Assembly (NCBI RefSeq): GCF_027490375.1
Contig: NZ_JAIXYH010000060.1
Coordinates: 1 to 64,000, forward strand
Direction of reading: 5' to 3'
Source of the DNA: Flavobacterium sp.
Lineage (GTDB): Bacteria; Bacteroidota; Bacteroidia; Flavobacteriales; Flavobacteriaceae
Length of the DNA: 64,000 bases
The notes beneath the pieces were generated by a model. It was given only the letters and a program-made list of their open reading frames with translations, ran no database searches and was not told the origin of the DNA. Each line of letters starts with the position of its first letter. The stretch's first letter is position 1. Positions 18,260 to 27,189 of this stretch are shown here, one piece after another. Made by a program: the position numbers and the translations under genes.

Positions 18260-19420
18260 TTGCAATACAGTATCACTTTTTATAGCGTAGCACTGCTTGT
18301 AATCTTTTTTCTGATTACCGTTTTAGCTACGCTTTTGTTTGTAAAGTCGAAAAATCGACCCGACGATTCTGGTCGACTACTTTCGGCTTTTCTCGTTTTA
18401 GGATGTTTGTACTTTGCTCCGTGGATGTTGGGATACGCGGGTTGGTACATCTTTGAGCCGTATCGAACATTCATGTTTTACGTACCATTTCAAAATCTGT
18501 ATGCATTAGGACCTTTAGTTTTATTATATGTGCAGAAACAGTTTCCAACGCCTCATTTGCCCACGTTTTCGAAGCTACACTTTTTGCCTGCCGTTTTGTA
18601 CGCGCTTTTTGCATTGTGGATGTTTACATCAGACCTCGTATTAAGAAACGAACCACAGTTTTATGGCGATGGTTGGGATCGGGAACTCGATTCGTGGTAT
18701 CAGATCAGTGGTTTTGTTTCCATCTGTATTTATTTAATATGCAGCATAAGACATGTTTTCAAATTCAAGAATTCAGTCGAGAATGTCGTTTCGTTTGTTG
18801 AAGAATTACGCATTAAGTGGATTACTCAGTTCTTATTGATTTTAACGGTCATTCAAGTTGGTAAACTGTTCTATCTCATTTTTTTTCCTGACTACACGTT
18901 TTACTTCATTCACGGATACTACTATCTTGTATTTGCAGTTTTACTGTTGCTCATTGCCGTGAAAGCATATTTGTTTCGAAATCAAGTTTTATTACTTGGT
19001 ATACAAGCATTAAGAGACGAAATTGTTCGCACAGAAACGATTGAAAATACTACGCTTGTAAATCGGCAACAGTTTGAAGCATTCGACAACTTGGTGAATC
19101 AACATTTGTTGTTTTTAGACGAACGAGCCACTTTGCCCATTTTGGCGCAAAAACTGCAAACCAATAGCACCTATTTATCGGCGGCAATTAACCAGCATAG
19201 TGGCTTCAACTTTAATGATTACATCAATGCAAAGCGAATTACCCATTTTAAAAATCAGGTGATGCAAGGTAAAACAACCGAGTTCACTTTTCTAGGTTTA
19301 GCATTAGAATGTGGGTTTAGTTCCAAATCTACTTTCAATCGCGTTTTTAAAAAGCATACAGGTCTTACGCCAAGTCAATTTGTAGCGCAGACAATCACAA
19401 AAAGTAGTGCCAAATCATAA
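18260..19420 (+). CDS. Multi-pass membrane AraC-family regulator
   Basis: 386 residues. About seven membrane helices lie in residues 5-245 (VALLVIFFLITVLATLLFV, YLVFAVLLLLIAVKAYLF and others), followed by a cytoplasmic linker and an AraC-type DNA-binding domain at about residues 290-378 (KLQTNSTYLSAAINQHSGFN; ALECGFSSKSTFNRVFKKHT; GLTPSQF). The frame has no ATG near its 5' end; TTG at 18260 is the only reasonable start, bounded by a stop six bases upstream. Such 7TM-HTH_18 proteins are common in Bacteroidota and sense unknown envelope signals. The serine hydrolase gene starts about 50 bp downstream and may be co-transcribed. Confidence 0.82.
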   Translation: MQYSITFYSVALLVIFFLITVLATLLFVKSKNRPDDSGRLLSAFLVLGCLYFAPWMLGYAGWYIFEPYRTFMFYVPFQNLYALGPLVLLYVQKQFPTPHLPTFSKLHFLPAVLYALFALWMFTSDLVLRNEPQFYGDGWDRELDSWYQISGFVSICIYLICSIRHVFKFKNSVENVVSFVEELRIKWITQFLLILTVIQVGKLFYLIFFPDYTFYFIHGYYYLVFAVLLLLIAVKAYLFRNQVLLLGIQALRDEIVRTETIENTTLVNRQQFEAFDNLVNQHLLFLDERATLPILAQKLQTNSTYLSAAINQHSGFNFNDYINAKRITHFKNQVMQGKTTEFTFLGLALECGFSSKSTFNRVFKKHTGLTPSQFVAQTITKSSAKS

Positions 19421-19472
19421 ATTGAAGCGCTCGACACTTTATAAACCGTCACTTTTGCTCAAAAATATCTTT

Positions 19473-21269
19473 ATGTCACGTTTCGTTTTAAAAATCATCC
19501 TTTTGTCGTTGGCAGTTATTTGTTTTGATCAAAGTACGGCACAAACCAAGAAAATCAAAGAAGTTGAATCGAGTTTAATTCCCTACGTTCCAATAGAAAA
19601 TTTCCCAAAGTGGAATTTGCAAGAGCGCATGAAATTCCACAAAATTCCGGGTGCATCGATAGCTGTGATCGATAACTATAAAGTGGTTTGGAGCAAATCG
19701 TACGGATATGCCGACACACTTACTAACCGTAAAGTGAATAATCGAACGCTGTTTTCTGCAGGTTCTGTTTCGAAGATGATTTTAGGAATAGTAATTATGA
19801 ATTTGGTTGAAGAAGGTAAACTAGATTTAGACACACCCGTAAATGCTTATCTCAAATCTTGGCAATTGAAAAGCGGCGGCGATGTAACAAATCCACATGC
19901 AACTTTACGAATGCTTTTGAGCCACACGGCAGGAACTTCGCAATCATCGTATTTTGGTTTTACCGATGCCAGAAGCACGTATCCTACAATCGTCGAAATT
20001 CTGTCGGGTGCACCCGGAACCGGCTCAAATCCGGTAGTGCAAAATTCAGAACAGGGAAAGTTTCGCTACAGCGGAGGCGGTTCGCTGATTGCACAATTAG
20101 TTGCATCGGAAGTAACGGGAAAATCGTTCGATGAATTAGCAATTCAATTCGTGTTTAACAAATTGAAATTGCAGCGAACTAATTTTCAACAACCTTTAAA
20201 TACCCAGCTTTCTAATAATGTGGCTTTGGGATACTCCGCGGCACCGTGGTTTGTTAGCAAGCAATACGTTTATCCGCAATTAGCAGCCGCTGGATTAAAT
20301 ACCACAGCAACCGATTTAGCTACTATTTTGGCCGAAATGATGAAAGCGGAGAAGGACGAATCTCAGATTTTGAGCCGCCAGTCGTTCGAAACAATGACGC
20401 AGCCTGTTGCCGAGGTGAGTTCGGGAACCTATCTCGAGCAAACGGGCACGGGTTTATTTTTACTGCGCCGCACCGACAGTTGGCAACAGTACTTTGAACA
20501 TCAAGGCGTAAACGCTGGTTATGTTACCTATGCTTTTGGAAGTTTAAAGTTGGGAAAAGGTGTTGTTATTATGTTGAATAGCGGCGACGATTTTAATGGC
20601 TTTGCAGCAGAAGTACGTCGCGCGGTGGCAAAATCCTACCAATGGCCGGAGTTTCTGCCGGAACCCATAAAAATGATTCCTAAATCTAAATCAGAACTAC
20701 AAAGATATGTGGGTCGGTATCGGAAAGGCGATAACGAAGTCATTTACCTTACTGCAGCCAACGGCTATTTGATAGAACGAATTAATACAGGAAAAGAAAT
20801 TCCATTGGTTTTTACTTCTGAGAATGAAATCGTATTTTCAGATTACAACGTGAAAGGACAATTCAAAATTTCTGAAAAAGGAGTGGCAACTGGTTTGAAA
20901 TACGATTGGGAGCAAACGTACATGCCACGAATGCTTGAAAATGAATTTACACTAAACGAATTAATTGAACAACAGCAGTTTGAAGCAGCAGAAGTCGAAT
21001 TTCTAAAGAGAAACTTCTCGGAAAACGATTTCAATTATTTCATTTACAATTATTTATCTGCACATCCTAAAAGTTACAAAACGTGTGTAGCACTAGCTGA
21101 AATCGGATTGCGTCGCTTACCTAACTCTGCTGTTTTACGCATCCGAAAAGCAGAATCGCTTTTTAAACTAAATCTGAACGAAAGTGCAATAAACGAACTC
21201 CAAACCATTCCAAAAAGCGATTATCTTTACGAAGAAGCGCAGACATTGATTCGGAAAAATAAGAATTGA
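19473..21269 (+). CDS. Exported serine beta-lactamase-like hydrolase
   Basis: 598 residues from ATG 19473, chosen because the signal peptide FVLKIILLSLAVICFDQSTAQ follows directly; the longer frame overlaps the AraC gene. The class C beta-lactamase/DD-peptidase fold occupies about residues 45-390, with the nucleophile in AGSVSKM (Ser near 98) and a Tyr-based second motif in FRYSGGGSLIAQ. A C-terminal region of about 200 residues is partly beta-rich and ends in helical, TPR-like sequence (EVEFLKRNFSENDFNYFI). Probably periplasmic; substrate unknown (peptide or ester). Confidence 0.8.
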   Translation: MSRFVLKIILLSLAVICFDQSTAQTKKIKEVESSLIPYVPIENFPKWNLQERMKFHKIPGASIAVIDNYKVVWSKSYGYADTLTNRKVNNRTLFSAGSVSKMILGIVIMNLVEEGKLDLDTPVNAYLKSWQLKSGGDVTNPHATLRMLLSHTAGTSQSSYFGFTDARSTYPTIVEILSGAPGTGSNPVVQNSEQGKFRYSGGGSLIAQLVASEVTGKSFDELAIQFVFNKLKLQRTNFQQPLNTQLSNNVALGYSAAPWFVSKQYVYPQLAAAGLNTTATDLATILAEMMKAEKDESQILSRQSFETMTQPVAEVSSGTYLEQTGTGLFLLRRTDSWQQYFEHQGVNAGYVTYAFGSLKLGKGVVIMLNSGDDFNGFAAEVRRAVAKSYQWPEFLPEPIKMIPKSKSELQRYVGRYRKGDNEVIYLTAANGYLIERINTGKEIPLVFTSENEIVFSDYNVKGQFKISEKGVATGLKYDWEQTYMPRMLENEFTLNELIEQQQFEAAEVEFLKRNFSENDFNYFIYNYLSAHPKSYKTCVALAEIGLRRLPNSAVLRIRKAESLFKLNLNESAINELQTIPKSDYLYEEAQTLIRKNKN

Positions 21270-21276
21270 GTTTTGT

Positions 21277-21867
21277 ATGGAAGAAGTTGAAAGAGCCGGC
21301 GTCCCCGTGGTTTTTGCCGAAAGCGAAACCCAATGGCGTAATTGGTTGCAAGCAAATCACGATGAAAAAAAATCGGCTTGGTTGGTTATTTTTAAAAAAG
21401 AAAGTGGTTTTCCGTCGGTTTATTATCCCGAAGCTGTCGATCAAGCCTTATGTTTTGGCTGGATCGATAGCAAACCAAACAAACGAGACGAAAATTCTTA
21501 CTATCAGTTTTTCGCTAAACGAAATCCAAAAAGTAATTGGAGTCGCGTAAACAAAGAAAAAATTGCTCGATTACAAGCTCAAAATCTTCTTCACGAAAGC
21601 GGACTCAAAATGATTGCACTTGCCAAAAAATCCGGCACTTGGGATGCGCTAAACGATGTTGAGAATTTGCAGCTTCCAGCTGATTTAGCAGATTCTTTTG
21701 CCTCAAATGACGTTGCTTTCAAAAATTGGGATGCCTTTCCAAAATCGGTAAAGCGAGGCATTTTAGAGTGGATTGCAGCTGCCAAAACAGCACCGACGCG
21801 CGAAAAGCGAATTCAACAAACCGTTGCCGCAGCAAGTATTAACAAACGTATTCTCTACGATAAATAA
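21277..21867 (+). CDS. YdeI/OmdA-family protein
   Basis: 196 residues, cytoplasmic. The N-terminal half has the family pattern WRNWLQANHDEKKSAWLV and ALCFGWIDSKPNKRDENSYY, then FFAKRNPKSNWSRVNKEKI; the C-terminal Ala-rich part (WIAAAKTAPTREKRIQQTV) is the bacteriocin-resistance (OmdA-like) module. Biochemical role is not established; some relatives have been linked to peptide stress. The gene converges on anmK with a 13-bp overlap of the two 3' ends. Confidence 0.82.
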   Translation: MEEVERAGVPVVFAESETQWRNWLQANHDEKKSAWLVIFKKESGFPSVYYPEAVDQALCFGWIDSKPNKRDENSYYQFFAKRNPKSNWSRVNKEKIARLQAQNLLHESGLKMIALAKKSGTWDALNDVENLQLPADLADSFASNDVAFKNWDAFPKSVKRGILEWIAAAKTAPTREKRIQQTVAAASINKRILYDK

Positions 21868-22931
21868 TCGTTGTAAATCATACCACTCGAATGATCGTGT
21901 CGCGCGCCCGTAACCGATGCGAGTACATTTACCTCGTTTCGCAATCGCAATACGCCCAAAAAGCCAAAAATAAGGGCTTCTTTAAAGGCTATCGTTAAAT
22001 CGTCGGGAACCGTAAGTTCGTGCTCGGGAAGCGCTTCTTGCATCCGACTAATTAGAAATTCATGGTAAGCACCACCGCCCGTAATCAAAACGCTTTTTCC
22101 CTCAAAACGTTTAATGTGAGACGAAATTTGCTCGCTAATGTGTTCCACGAAAGTGCGCAAAACATCGGGAATTGCCAGCGAATACGCATTTAAAATCGGC
22201 ATGATTTCCCGATTAACAAACTCTACTCCGAGCGATTTTGGGTGCGCCGTTTCGTAAAACGACAGTGCGTTTAGATCGGCAAGCAACTGCTCGTTCACAA
22301 TACCCGTTGCGGCAACTGCACCACCCGCGTCGTATTCCAAGCCAAGCTTTTGAGCGAAATAGTTCAGAACGGTATTTACCGGGCAAATATCGAAGGCAAT
22401 TCGTTGCGCGTGGGTATTTGTTGATACATTGGCAAATCCGCCGAGATTCAAGCAAAAATCGTAGTTTGAAAACAACAGCTCGTCGCCAATCGGAACCAAA
22501 GGTGCGCCTTGTCCGCCCAAAGCTACGTCGCCCACACGGAAATCACACACGATCGGAAACTGCAACAACGCGGCCAGTTTTGGTAAATTTCCAATTTGCA
22601 GCGTGTAACCTAAATGCGGCTGGTGCTTTATGGTATGGCCGTGGCTGCAAATGGCGTCGGGTTTTAGTTGGTATTTGTCGATAAATGCCAAAGCTAAATT
22701 GGCTAATAAAATAGTATAACGCTCGTTTAGTGAAGCTAGTGCAGATTCAGTTAAGTTAATGCCTTCCGACAGTTCTTTTACCCAATCTGGGCTGTACGAA
22801 ATAGTTTCGGCAACTTGAATGCGATAGCGCCAAACTGAGTCATCTTGAGTGAACTGAACAAAGGCTAAATCGAGTCCGTCGAGCGAAGTTCCCGACATCA
22901 AACCCAAAATCGAATACATTGATTTATGCAT
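21855..22931 (-). CDS. anmK: Anhydro-N-acetylmuramic acid kinase
   Basis: 358 residues (or 354 from the fifth-codon ATG at 22919). Phosphorylates and hydrolyses 1,6-anhydro-MurNAc from recycled cell wall to MurNAc-6-phosphate. Family motifs: ILGLMSGTSLDGLDLAF at the N-terminus, CSHGHTIKHQP, FRVGDVALGGQGAPLVP, NLGGFANVS, FDICPVNTVLNYFA, and the Gly-rich LITGGGAYHEFLI. Length is typical. No other wall-recycling gene is adjacent. Confidence 0.93.
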   Translation of the reverse strand: MHKSMYSILGLMSGTSLDGLDLAFVQFTQDDSVWRYRIQVAETISYSPDWVKELSEGINLTESALASLNERYTILLANLALAFIDKYQLKPDAICSHGHTIKHQPHLGYTLQIGNLPKLAALLQFPIVCDFRVGDVALGGQGAPLVPIGDELLFSNYDFCLNLGGFANVSTNTHAQRIAFDICPVNTVLNYFAQKLGLEYDAGGAVAATGIVNEQLLADLNALSFYETAHPKSLGVEFVNREIMPILNAYSLAIPDVLRTFVEHISEQISSHIKRFEGKSVLITGGGAYHEFLISRMQEALPEHELTVPDDLTIAFKEALIFGFLGVLRLRNEVNVLASVTGARHDHSSGMIYNDYLS

Positions 22932-22978
22932 GCTGCAAAATTAGCGACTGTTCAATAAAAAATTTTGTGTTAATTACC

Positions 22979-22986
22979 TACATTTG
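22979..22986 (+). promoter_or_regulatory. Putative -7 box of the acyl-CoA dehydrogenase gene
   Basis: TACATTTG matches the Bacteroidota -7 consensus TAnnTTTG and lies 42 bp before the start codon, in the short spacer between divergent genes. No well-spaced -33 element is obvious. Confidence 0.35.
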
Positions 22987-23027
22987 GGCGCACGAAAACG
23001 TTTTCTTAAGACCAAAAGTATAAACTT

Positions 23028-24170
23028 ATGAATTTTCAATTATCTGAAGAACATTTAATGATTCAAAAAGCTGCGCGCGACTTTGCGCAGACCGAACTTT
23101 TACCAGGAGTTATCGAACGCGACGAAAAGCAAGAGTTTCCCTACGAGCAAATAAAAAAAATGGGCGAACTCGGTTTTATGGGTATGATGGTCGATCCGAA
23201 ATACGGAGGCAGCGGCTTAGATACCATTTCATATGTTTTGGCGATGGAAGAAATTTCCAAGATCGACGCTTCGGCTTCGGTGGTTATGTCGGTTAACAAC
23301 TCACTCGTTTGCTGGGGCTTACAGGAGTTTGGAACGGAAGAGCAAAAGCAAGAATGGTTGCCGCGATTGGCCTCAGGCGAGATTCACGGTGCATTTTGCT
23401 TGTCGGAACCAGAAGCAGGTAGCGATGCCACTTCCCAAAAAACCACAGCCATCGATATGGGCGATCACTATTTGGTTAACGGAACTAAAAACTGGATCAC
23501 CAACGGAAATACCGCTTCTTTTTATATCGTGATTGCACAAACCGATGTAGAAAAAAAGCACAAAGGAATTAATGCGCTGATTATGACCAAAGACATGCCC
23601 GGTTTCGAGGTTGGTTTAAAAGAGCAAAAGTTGGGTATTCGCGGATCTGATACGCATTCGTTAATGTTTACCGACGTGAAAGTACCTAAAGCTAATCGCA
23701 TTGGCGAAGAAGGTTTCGGCTTTAAATTCGCTATGAAAACCTTGGCCGGCGGACGTATTGGTATTGCAGCTCAGGCGTTGGGAATTGCTTCGGGCGCCTA
23801 CGAATTAGCATTGGCGTACAGCAAGCAGCGCAAGGCTTTTGGAAAAGAAATTTCGCAGCATCAAGCCATTGCATTTAAATTGGCCGACATGTATGTAAAT
23901 ATCGAGGCAGCCAGACACTTGTGTTTAAAAGCGGCTTACGATAAAGATATGCACGAAAATTACGACATTAGCGGCGCAATGGCCAAGCTTTTTGCATCGC
24001 AAGTAGCCATGGATACTACGATTGAGGCCGTTCAAGTACACGGCGGAAACGGTTACGTAAAAGAGTACCACGTAGAGCGACTCATGCGCGATGCCAAGAT
24101 TACGCAGATTTACGAAGGCACTTCCGAAATCCAAAAAATTGTGATTTCACGCGCTATTTTAAATCAGTAG
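23028..24170 (+). CDS. Short/branched-chain acyl-CoA dehydrogenase
   Basis: 380 residues, flavin enzyme oxidising acyl-CoA at alpha-beta. The FAD/acyl signatures are intact: GAFCLSEPEAGSDATSQ (about residues 124-140), TKNWITNG, KLGIRGSDTHSLMF, and QRKAFGKEISQHQAI. Catalytic Glu is in QIYEGTSEIQ (near residue 366). Length fits the butyryl/short-branched class; which substrate cannot be settled by eye. A single-gene unit, followed by a dispersed repeat that opens the accessory stretch. Confidence 0.92.
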   Translation: MNFQLSEEHLMIQKAARDFAQTELLPGVIERDEKQEFPYEQIKKMGELGFMGMMVDPKYGGSGLDTISYVLAMEEISKIDASASVVMSVNNSLVCWGLQEFGTEEQKQEWLPRLASGEIHGAFCLSEPEAGSDATSQKTTAIDMGDHYLVNGTKNWITNGNTASFYIVIAQTDVEKKHKGINALIMTKDMPGFEVGLKEQKLGIRGSDTHSLMFTDVKVPKANRIGEEGFGFKFAMKTLAGGRIGIAAQALGIASGAYELALAYSKQRKAFGKEISQHQAIAFKLADMYVNIEAARHLCLKAAYDKDMHENYDISGAMAKLFASQVAMDTTIEAVQVHGGNGYVKEYHVERLMRDAKITQIYEGTSEIQKIVISRAILNQ

Positions 24171-24304
24171 TAGCCAAATAGCAAGATGATTAGAACCTGC
24201 GATATAAAAAATCAAGAGGTTTAAAAGTCTCGCAAACTACATACACCAACTTCAAAAGAAGCTTCTTCGCGCACTTGCGACGGCTTTTTTTGAAGTTTTT
24301 TTAT

Positions 24305-24474
24305 GCAGCTAATCCCGTTTTCCGCTATAGTCCTCAAAAAAAACGCTGTTTTCACGCGCACTGCGGCGGGCTTCTGGCGTCGCCACCACAGTTGCGGTTC
24401 AAACAAGCGTCTTTTTCTCCGGGCTGCCGCTGCAACCGGGGCTGAGAAATACGTTACTAACGTTTAGTGGAAAA
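24305..24474. repeat. Dispersed repeat B, copy 1
   Basis: About 170 bp, G+C-rich, roughly 95% identical by eye to 57941-58110. Contains CTGCGGCGGGCTTCTG, GTCGCCACCACAGTTGCGG and CTGCCGCTGCAACCGGGGCT, and ends with the dyad ACGTTACTAACGT and a GTGGAAAAA tail. Three of its ends (24449, 28631, 31022) are shared by all copies and lead into a promoter-like box. Not coding. Confidence 0.8.
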
Positions 24475-24656
24475 AATTGTAAATTCGTGAAAAATAAAAG
24501 GCGAAACAAAAGTCCTATTTAATAGTTTCAAAATGCGAGTGAATTATTGTTTCAACATGTTGTTTATAAATAAGTTATAATTTTTTAAAATTTAATTTTA
24601 GTAGGAGACTTCGCAATTTGTTAAGTCAAAGAAAACCATTTTGAAACATAAAAAGT
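24447..24656 (+). promoter_or_regulatory. Repeat-borne leader, copy 1
   Basis: Starts in the shared repeat end ACGTTACTAACGTTTAGTGG, continues with TAAATTCG (TAnnTTTG-like) and about 165 bp of A+T-rich leader ending in ACCATTTTGAAAC shortly before the ATG at 24657. Related leaders precede the genes at 28823 and 31237. Confidence 0.5.
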
Positions 24657-25169
24657 ATGAAAGATTATTTAAACAAACTTATTACAATTAAATTCTCAGA
24701 CAGAAAAAATAGAGAAAGCGGTTTTCTAATTGATTTTTCTGCAGATTGGATTTTACTAAAAAGTAATCCTGTAGACTTTATTATTGATGGTTATACAATT
24801 GTTAGAAATAAGAACATTGAAGCCATTTATCACGAAGAGAAAGAAAAATTTACTGAAAAGGTTTTGCGGTTAAAGAAATTAGGACCAAATCAAACCGAAA
24901 AAATTCCGTTAGAGAACATTGTAGAAATCTTCAAACACATAAACGAAAAGTTCGGAATTTTTCAGTTTTACAGAAAATCCGAAAAAGCAATTTACCCAGG
25001 AAGATTGAAAGAAATAAATTCAAAAAAAATTACAATTGATTGGATCGATTTAAAGGGAAATTGGACTGAAGAAAGAAGTTTCAAACTAGACAAAATTAGA
25101 GTTGTCGAGTTTGAGAATGATTACATTAAATCACTGAAATTAGTTGCTGATAGCAGCAGCTTCCCATAA
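24657..25169 (+). CDS. Hypothetical protein, two-fold beta repeat
   Basis: 170 residues, charged, no signal peptide or membrane helix. Two halves look like a repeat of the same beta-rich unit: residues about 7-58 (ITIKFSDRKNRESGFLIDF ... RNKNIEAIYHE) and 98-162 (IFQFYRKSEKAIYPGRLKEI ... KLDKIRVVEFENDY), joined by a helical linker. The shape recalls small SH3/Sm-like barrels, but I do not recognise a family. A+T-rich codon use compared with the preceding chromosomal gene, and a leader shared with other accessory genes, suggest horizontal origin. A hairpin follows the stop. Confidence 0.6.
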   Translation: MKDYLNKLITIKFSDRKNRESGFLIDFSADWILLKSNPVDFIIDGYTIVRNKNIEAIYHEEKEKFTEKVLRLKKLGPNQTEKIPLENIVEIFKHINEKFGIFQFYRKSEKAIYPGRLKEINSKKITIDWIDLKGNWTEERSFKLDKIRVVEFENDYIKSLKLVADSSSFP

Positions 25170-25177
25170 CCCTCGCT

Positions 25178-25208
25178 CTCCGAAGTCTCCCGACTTCGGA
25201 GTATTCTT
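25178..25208 (+). terminator. Rho-independent terminator
   Basis: Perfect 10-bp stem CTCCGAAGTC/GACTTCGGAG with loop TCCC, followed by TATTCTTT, 9 bp after the stop of the 170-residue gene. Confidence 0.7.
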
Positions 25209-25358
25209 TCAAAACTAAAAAACAAGCTAGACGTTAATAAGATAGATTTGATTAAGAACGGTTCGAGTTACGGGGCCGACTCAGCGCGCCAAAAAAACAA
25301 TAAACGTACTTAATTGGACACGCCAAGAAACATTTTTCTATTTTTTGTATACTTGAAT

Positions 25359-25547
25359 ATGACCAAGACAGAGATATAATCTGAAATCCAAAAATTCCTA
25401 CACAACGTACTAGAAACTGTCTTAAAAGACGTTTTAGACTTTTTAAAAGAGCTGAAAGAACAACCAGCAGATAAAACTCGGCTGGCAATGAACTTACGTC
25501 AAATTCTTGCAGACGACAAAGATTTACTTGAAAAGTTGGTTCAATGA
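25359..25547 (+). pseudogene. Doc-associated antitoxin gene with in-frame TAA
   Basis: The frame starts at ATG 25359, meets TAA at codon 7 (25377-25379), then stays open to TGA 25545-25547. The rest reads as a compact Leu/Lys-rich helical protein (LETVLKDVLDFLKELKEQP; LAMNLRQILADDKDLLEKL), the usual look of a small antitoxin. Its stop overlaps the Doc start (ATGA), the standard toxin-antitoxin coupling. No good downstream restart exists before residue 44 (Met), so the antitoxin is probably not made in full. Confidence 0.6.
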
Positions 25548-25930
25548 TTGATCTACAAGATGTTCACAACATTCATAATATTTTGATCGACAAATTTGGT
25601 GGAAGTAAGGGGCAGCGAGACAAAGGCTTGCTCGAGTCGGCTATTAATCGACCTTATGCTACTTTCGATAAACAGAATCTTTATCCAAATCCCGAAGATA
25701 AAGCGGCAGCAATTTTAGAAAGTTAATTGATTAATCATCCATTTCTTGACGGAAATAAAGGAACAGCGTATGTACGTATGCGTCTGATACTTCTCGACTA
25801 TGGACAAGATATTCTTGCCAATCAGGATGATAAGTACAAAATGGTTATATCTGCAAGTACCGGTGAAATGAAGTTTGAAGCTATTAAAAACTGGATTCAA
25901 GCGCGACTCAAAAACAAATACGACGAGTAA
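25544..25930 (+). pseudogene. doc: Doc (Fic-fold) toxin gene with in-frame TAA
   Basis: 128 codons, the usual Doc length, interrupted by TAA at 25724-25726 (codon 61). Before it: DVHNIHNILIDKFGG ... RDKGLLESAINRPYATF, a typical Doc N-terminus. After it, in the same frame: LINHPFLDGNKGTAYVRMRL, the Fic motif. The stop falls where relatives have the residue after the conserved ES. The motif also reads HPFLDGNKG where Doc proteins normally have HPFxDGNKR, so the ATP-binding Arg is missing too. Doc phosphorylates EF-Tu in studied systems; this copy should be inactive. Its partner antitoxin is broken in the same way. Confidence 0.78.
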
Positions 25931-25995
25931 CACAGGCTACACCTCTTATAGAAGCGCAACAGTAAAAATAAATGTAAGTTCCAAATCGTCTCCCC

Positions 25996-26040
25996 GTGCA
26001 CATTCCCTGCGTCAGGCATTGCAGCTGAAATCTTTCATTT
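25996..26040. repeat. Fragment of dispersed repeat A
   Basis: GTGCACATTCCCTGCGTCAG and GCAGCTGAAATCTT match the left part of the element seen complete at 60201-60334 and 61699-61837. Confidence 0.5.
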
Positions 26041-26064
26041 TGACATAACCTATATTTTAGTAAC

Positions 26065-26094
26065 AAAAAAGCCCAACGCAATTAACGTCGGGCC
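26065..26094 (-). terminator. Rho-independent terminator
   Basis: Stem GCCCAACG/CGTCGGGC (one mismatch), loop of 7 nt, with an A-run on the left that gives a U-tract for minus-strand transcription; about 22 bp past the stop of the lipoprotein gene. Confidence 0.65.
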
Positions 26095-26115
26095 TGTATT
26101 TTTTTTAAAACTCGG

Positions 26116-26592
26116 TTATGGACAAACCTGAACGCTGAAGGTTCCATTAATCTCGTTTTCTCCTGCATTAAAGCCGCTACCTTTTAGCTTCCCAGTGATT
26201 GTCGTTGTCGAAATCGCTGTAATTTCTATTTCTGCATCACTCGCTCCTTCAAAATCCGTAGAATTAGGATCCTGAAACTGAATGCGCGCTCCACCGGCAA
26301 AATCGTATGTGCCAACTGCGGCTGGAACAATAATCCACAACGGACCTAAATTTTCAGTTTCATTACAATTGATCGCAGTTTCCGTGAGGTAGATGTAAAA
26401 AACCTCTACGCCATTGCTGGTAAGGCTTCTCGCTTTTCCGCCTACCATAGTAAACGGATTGCTGTATACGACACCAGAAACCGGGGTTGTAGCAAATCCG
26501 CCTTGATTATTGTTAGTGTCTTCCTCAGATGAACTGCAAGACAAAAGCAACGAAGTTGCAATAAAGATCGAACACAATAGTTTTTTCATCAA
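26116..26592 (-). CDS. Small lipoprotein, unknown function
   Basis: 158 residues with a lipoprotein signal (KKLLCSIFIATSLLLSCSSS; lipid-modified Cys near residue 19) followed by Ser/Glu/Asp/Asn, as in surface-exported Bacteroidota lipoproteins. The mature part is beta-rich (ITAISTTTITGKLKGSGF). A Cys in TAINCNETEN and one at the C-terminus (VQVCP) could pair. Family not recognised. Monocistronic: own terminator downstream and an A+T-rich upstream spacer. Either of the two adjacent ATGs may start it. Confidence 0.72.
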   Translation of the reverse strand: MMKKLLCSIFIATSLLLSCSSSEEDTNNNQGGFATTPVSGVVYSNPFTMVGGKARSLTSNGVEVFYIYLTETAINCNETENLGPLWIIVPAAVGTYDFAGGARIQFQDPNSTDFEGASDAEIEITAISTTTITGKLKGSGFNAGENEINGTFSVQVCP

Positions 26593-26856
26593 ATTTTGAT
26601 TTTTAGTTAAGAGTTCGTAAATGTAGAGTTTTAAATAAAAATCTTTATTATTTGTGTGAAAGTTTGTTGTAAAAATTTAAAAAAAGTAAAGTATATTCTA
26701 CAAATTCGCATTCATTGAGTTTTTTCAGGCACCAGGATTTTTATCAGCGTATCTGCTACAGAAAAGGAGATCTCGTTTTCCTTTTAATCCAACTATTCAT
26801 AAATCCAAGTCAAAGATGTTTTAAAAGCGTTTTGATAACCACCAATTGTTTCCTAT

Positions 26857-26917
26857 GCACTTTCCCCGCGGGAGGGGTTGCAGCGGAAATCTTGTTTTTT
26901 GATCCGCGTCGGGCAAA
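26857..26917. repeat. Dispersed repeat A, left half
   Basis: Contains TTGCAGCGGAAATCTTGTTT and GATCCGCGTCGGGCAAA as in the full copies, then diverges. Confidence 0.65.
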
Positions 26918-27142
26918 TAAGCTACTACAGCTATTGGGGCAGCGGAGCCTACTTCGTTAGATTTTATTTCGATAATGCAGCATTTCAATAAAAAAGCTAT
27001 CTGATATTCAATTTATTGTCTGGTTTCTGACTGCAATTTTTAAATCGAGTTCAGGTTTGATTGTAAAATTGGCGTCGAAAACTCGGCGCGGAACGAGACA
27101 GATTACCTTTACTGATTCTGTTTTTTGTCCATTAAACACGTG

Positions 27143-27173
27143 TTGTGTTTTAAGATGGTAATACGTATTTTTG
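27143..27173 (+). promoter_or_regulatory. Putative promoter of the RHH/PIN operon
   Basis: TTG at 27143-27145 and TATTTTTG at 27166-27173 with 20 bp between, an exact match to TAnnTTTG, giving a leader of only about 10 nt before ATG 27190. Confidence 0.45.
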
Positions 27174-27189
27174 TTGGTATAGAATTGAG

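Larger units (their letters stand above)
26593..27189. other. Intergenic stretch with repeat A fragment
   Basis: 597 bp without a convincing gene. It holds a truncated repeat A (26857-26917) and, at the right end, a putative promoter for the RHH/PIN pair. Short frames here are reads through the repeat. Confidence 0.55.

Noticed and set aside
24221..24406. Minus-strand frame with residues EPQLWWRRQKPAAVRVKT
   Set aside because: The same peptide appears at 57926-58204 because both lie inside dispersed repeat B; no independent coding support.
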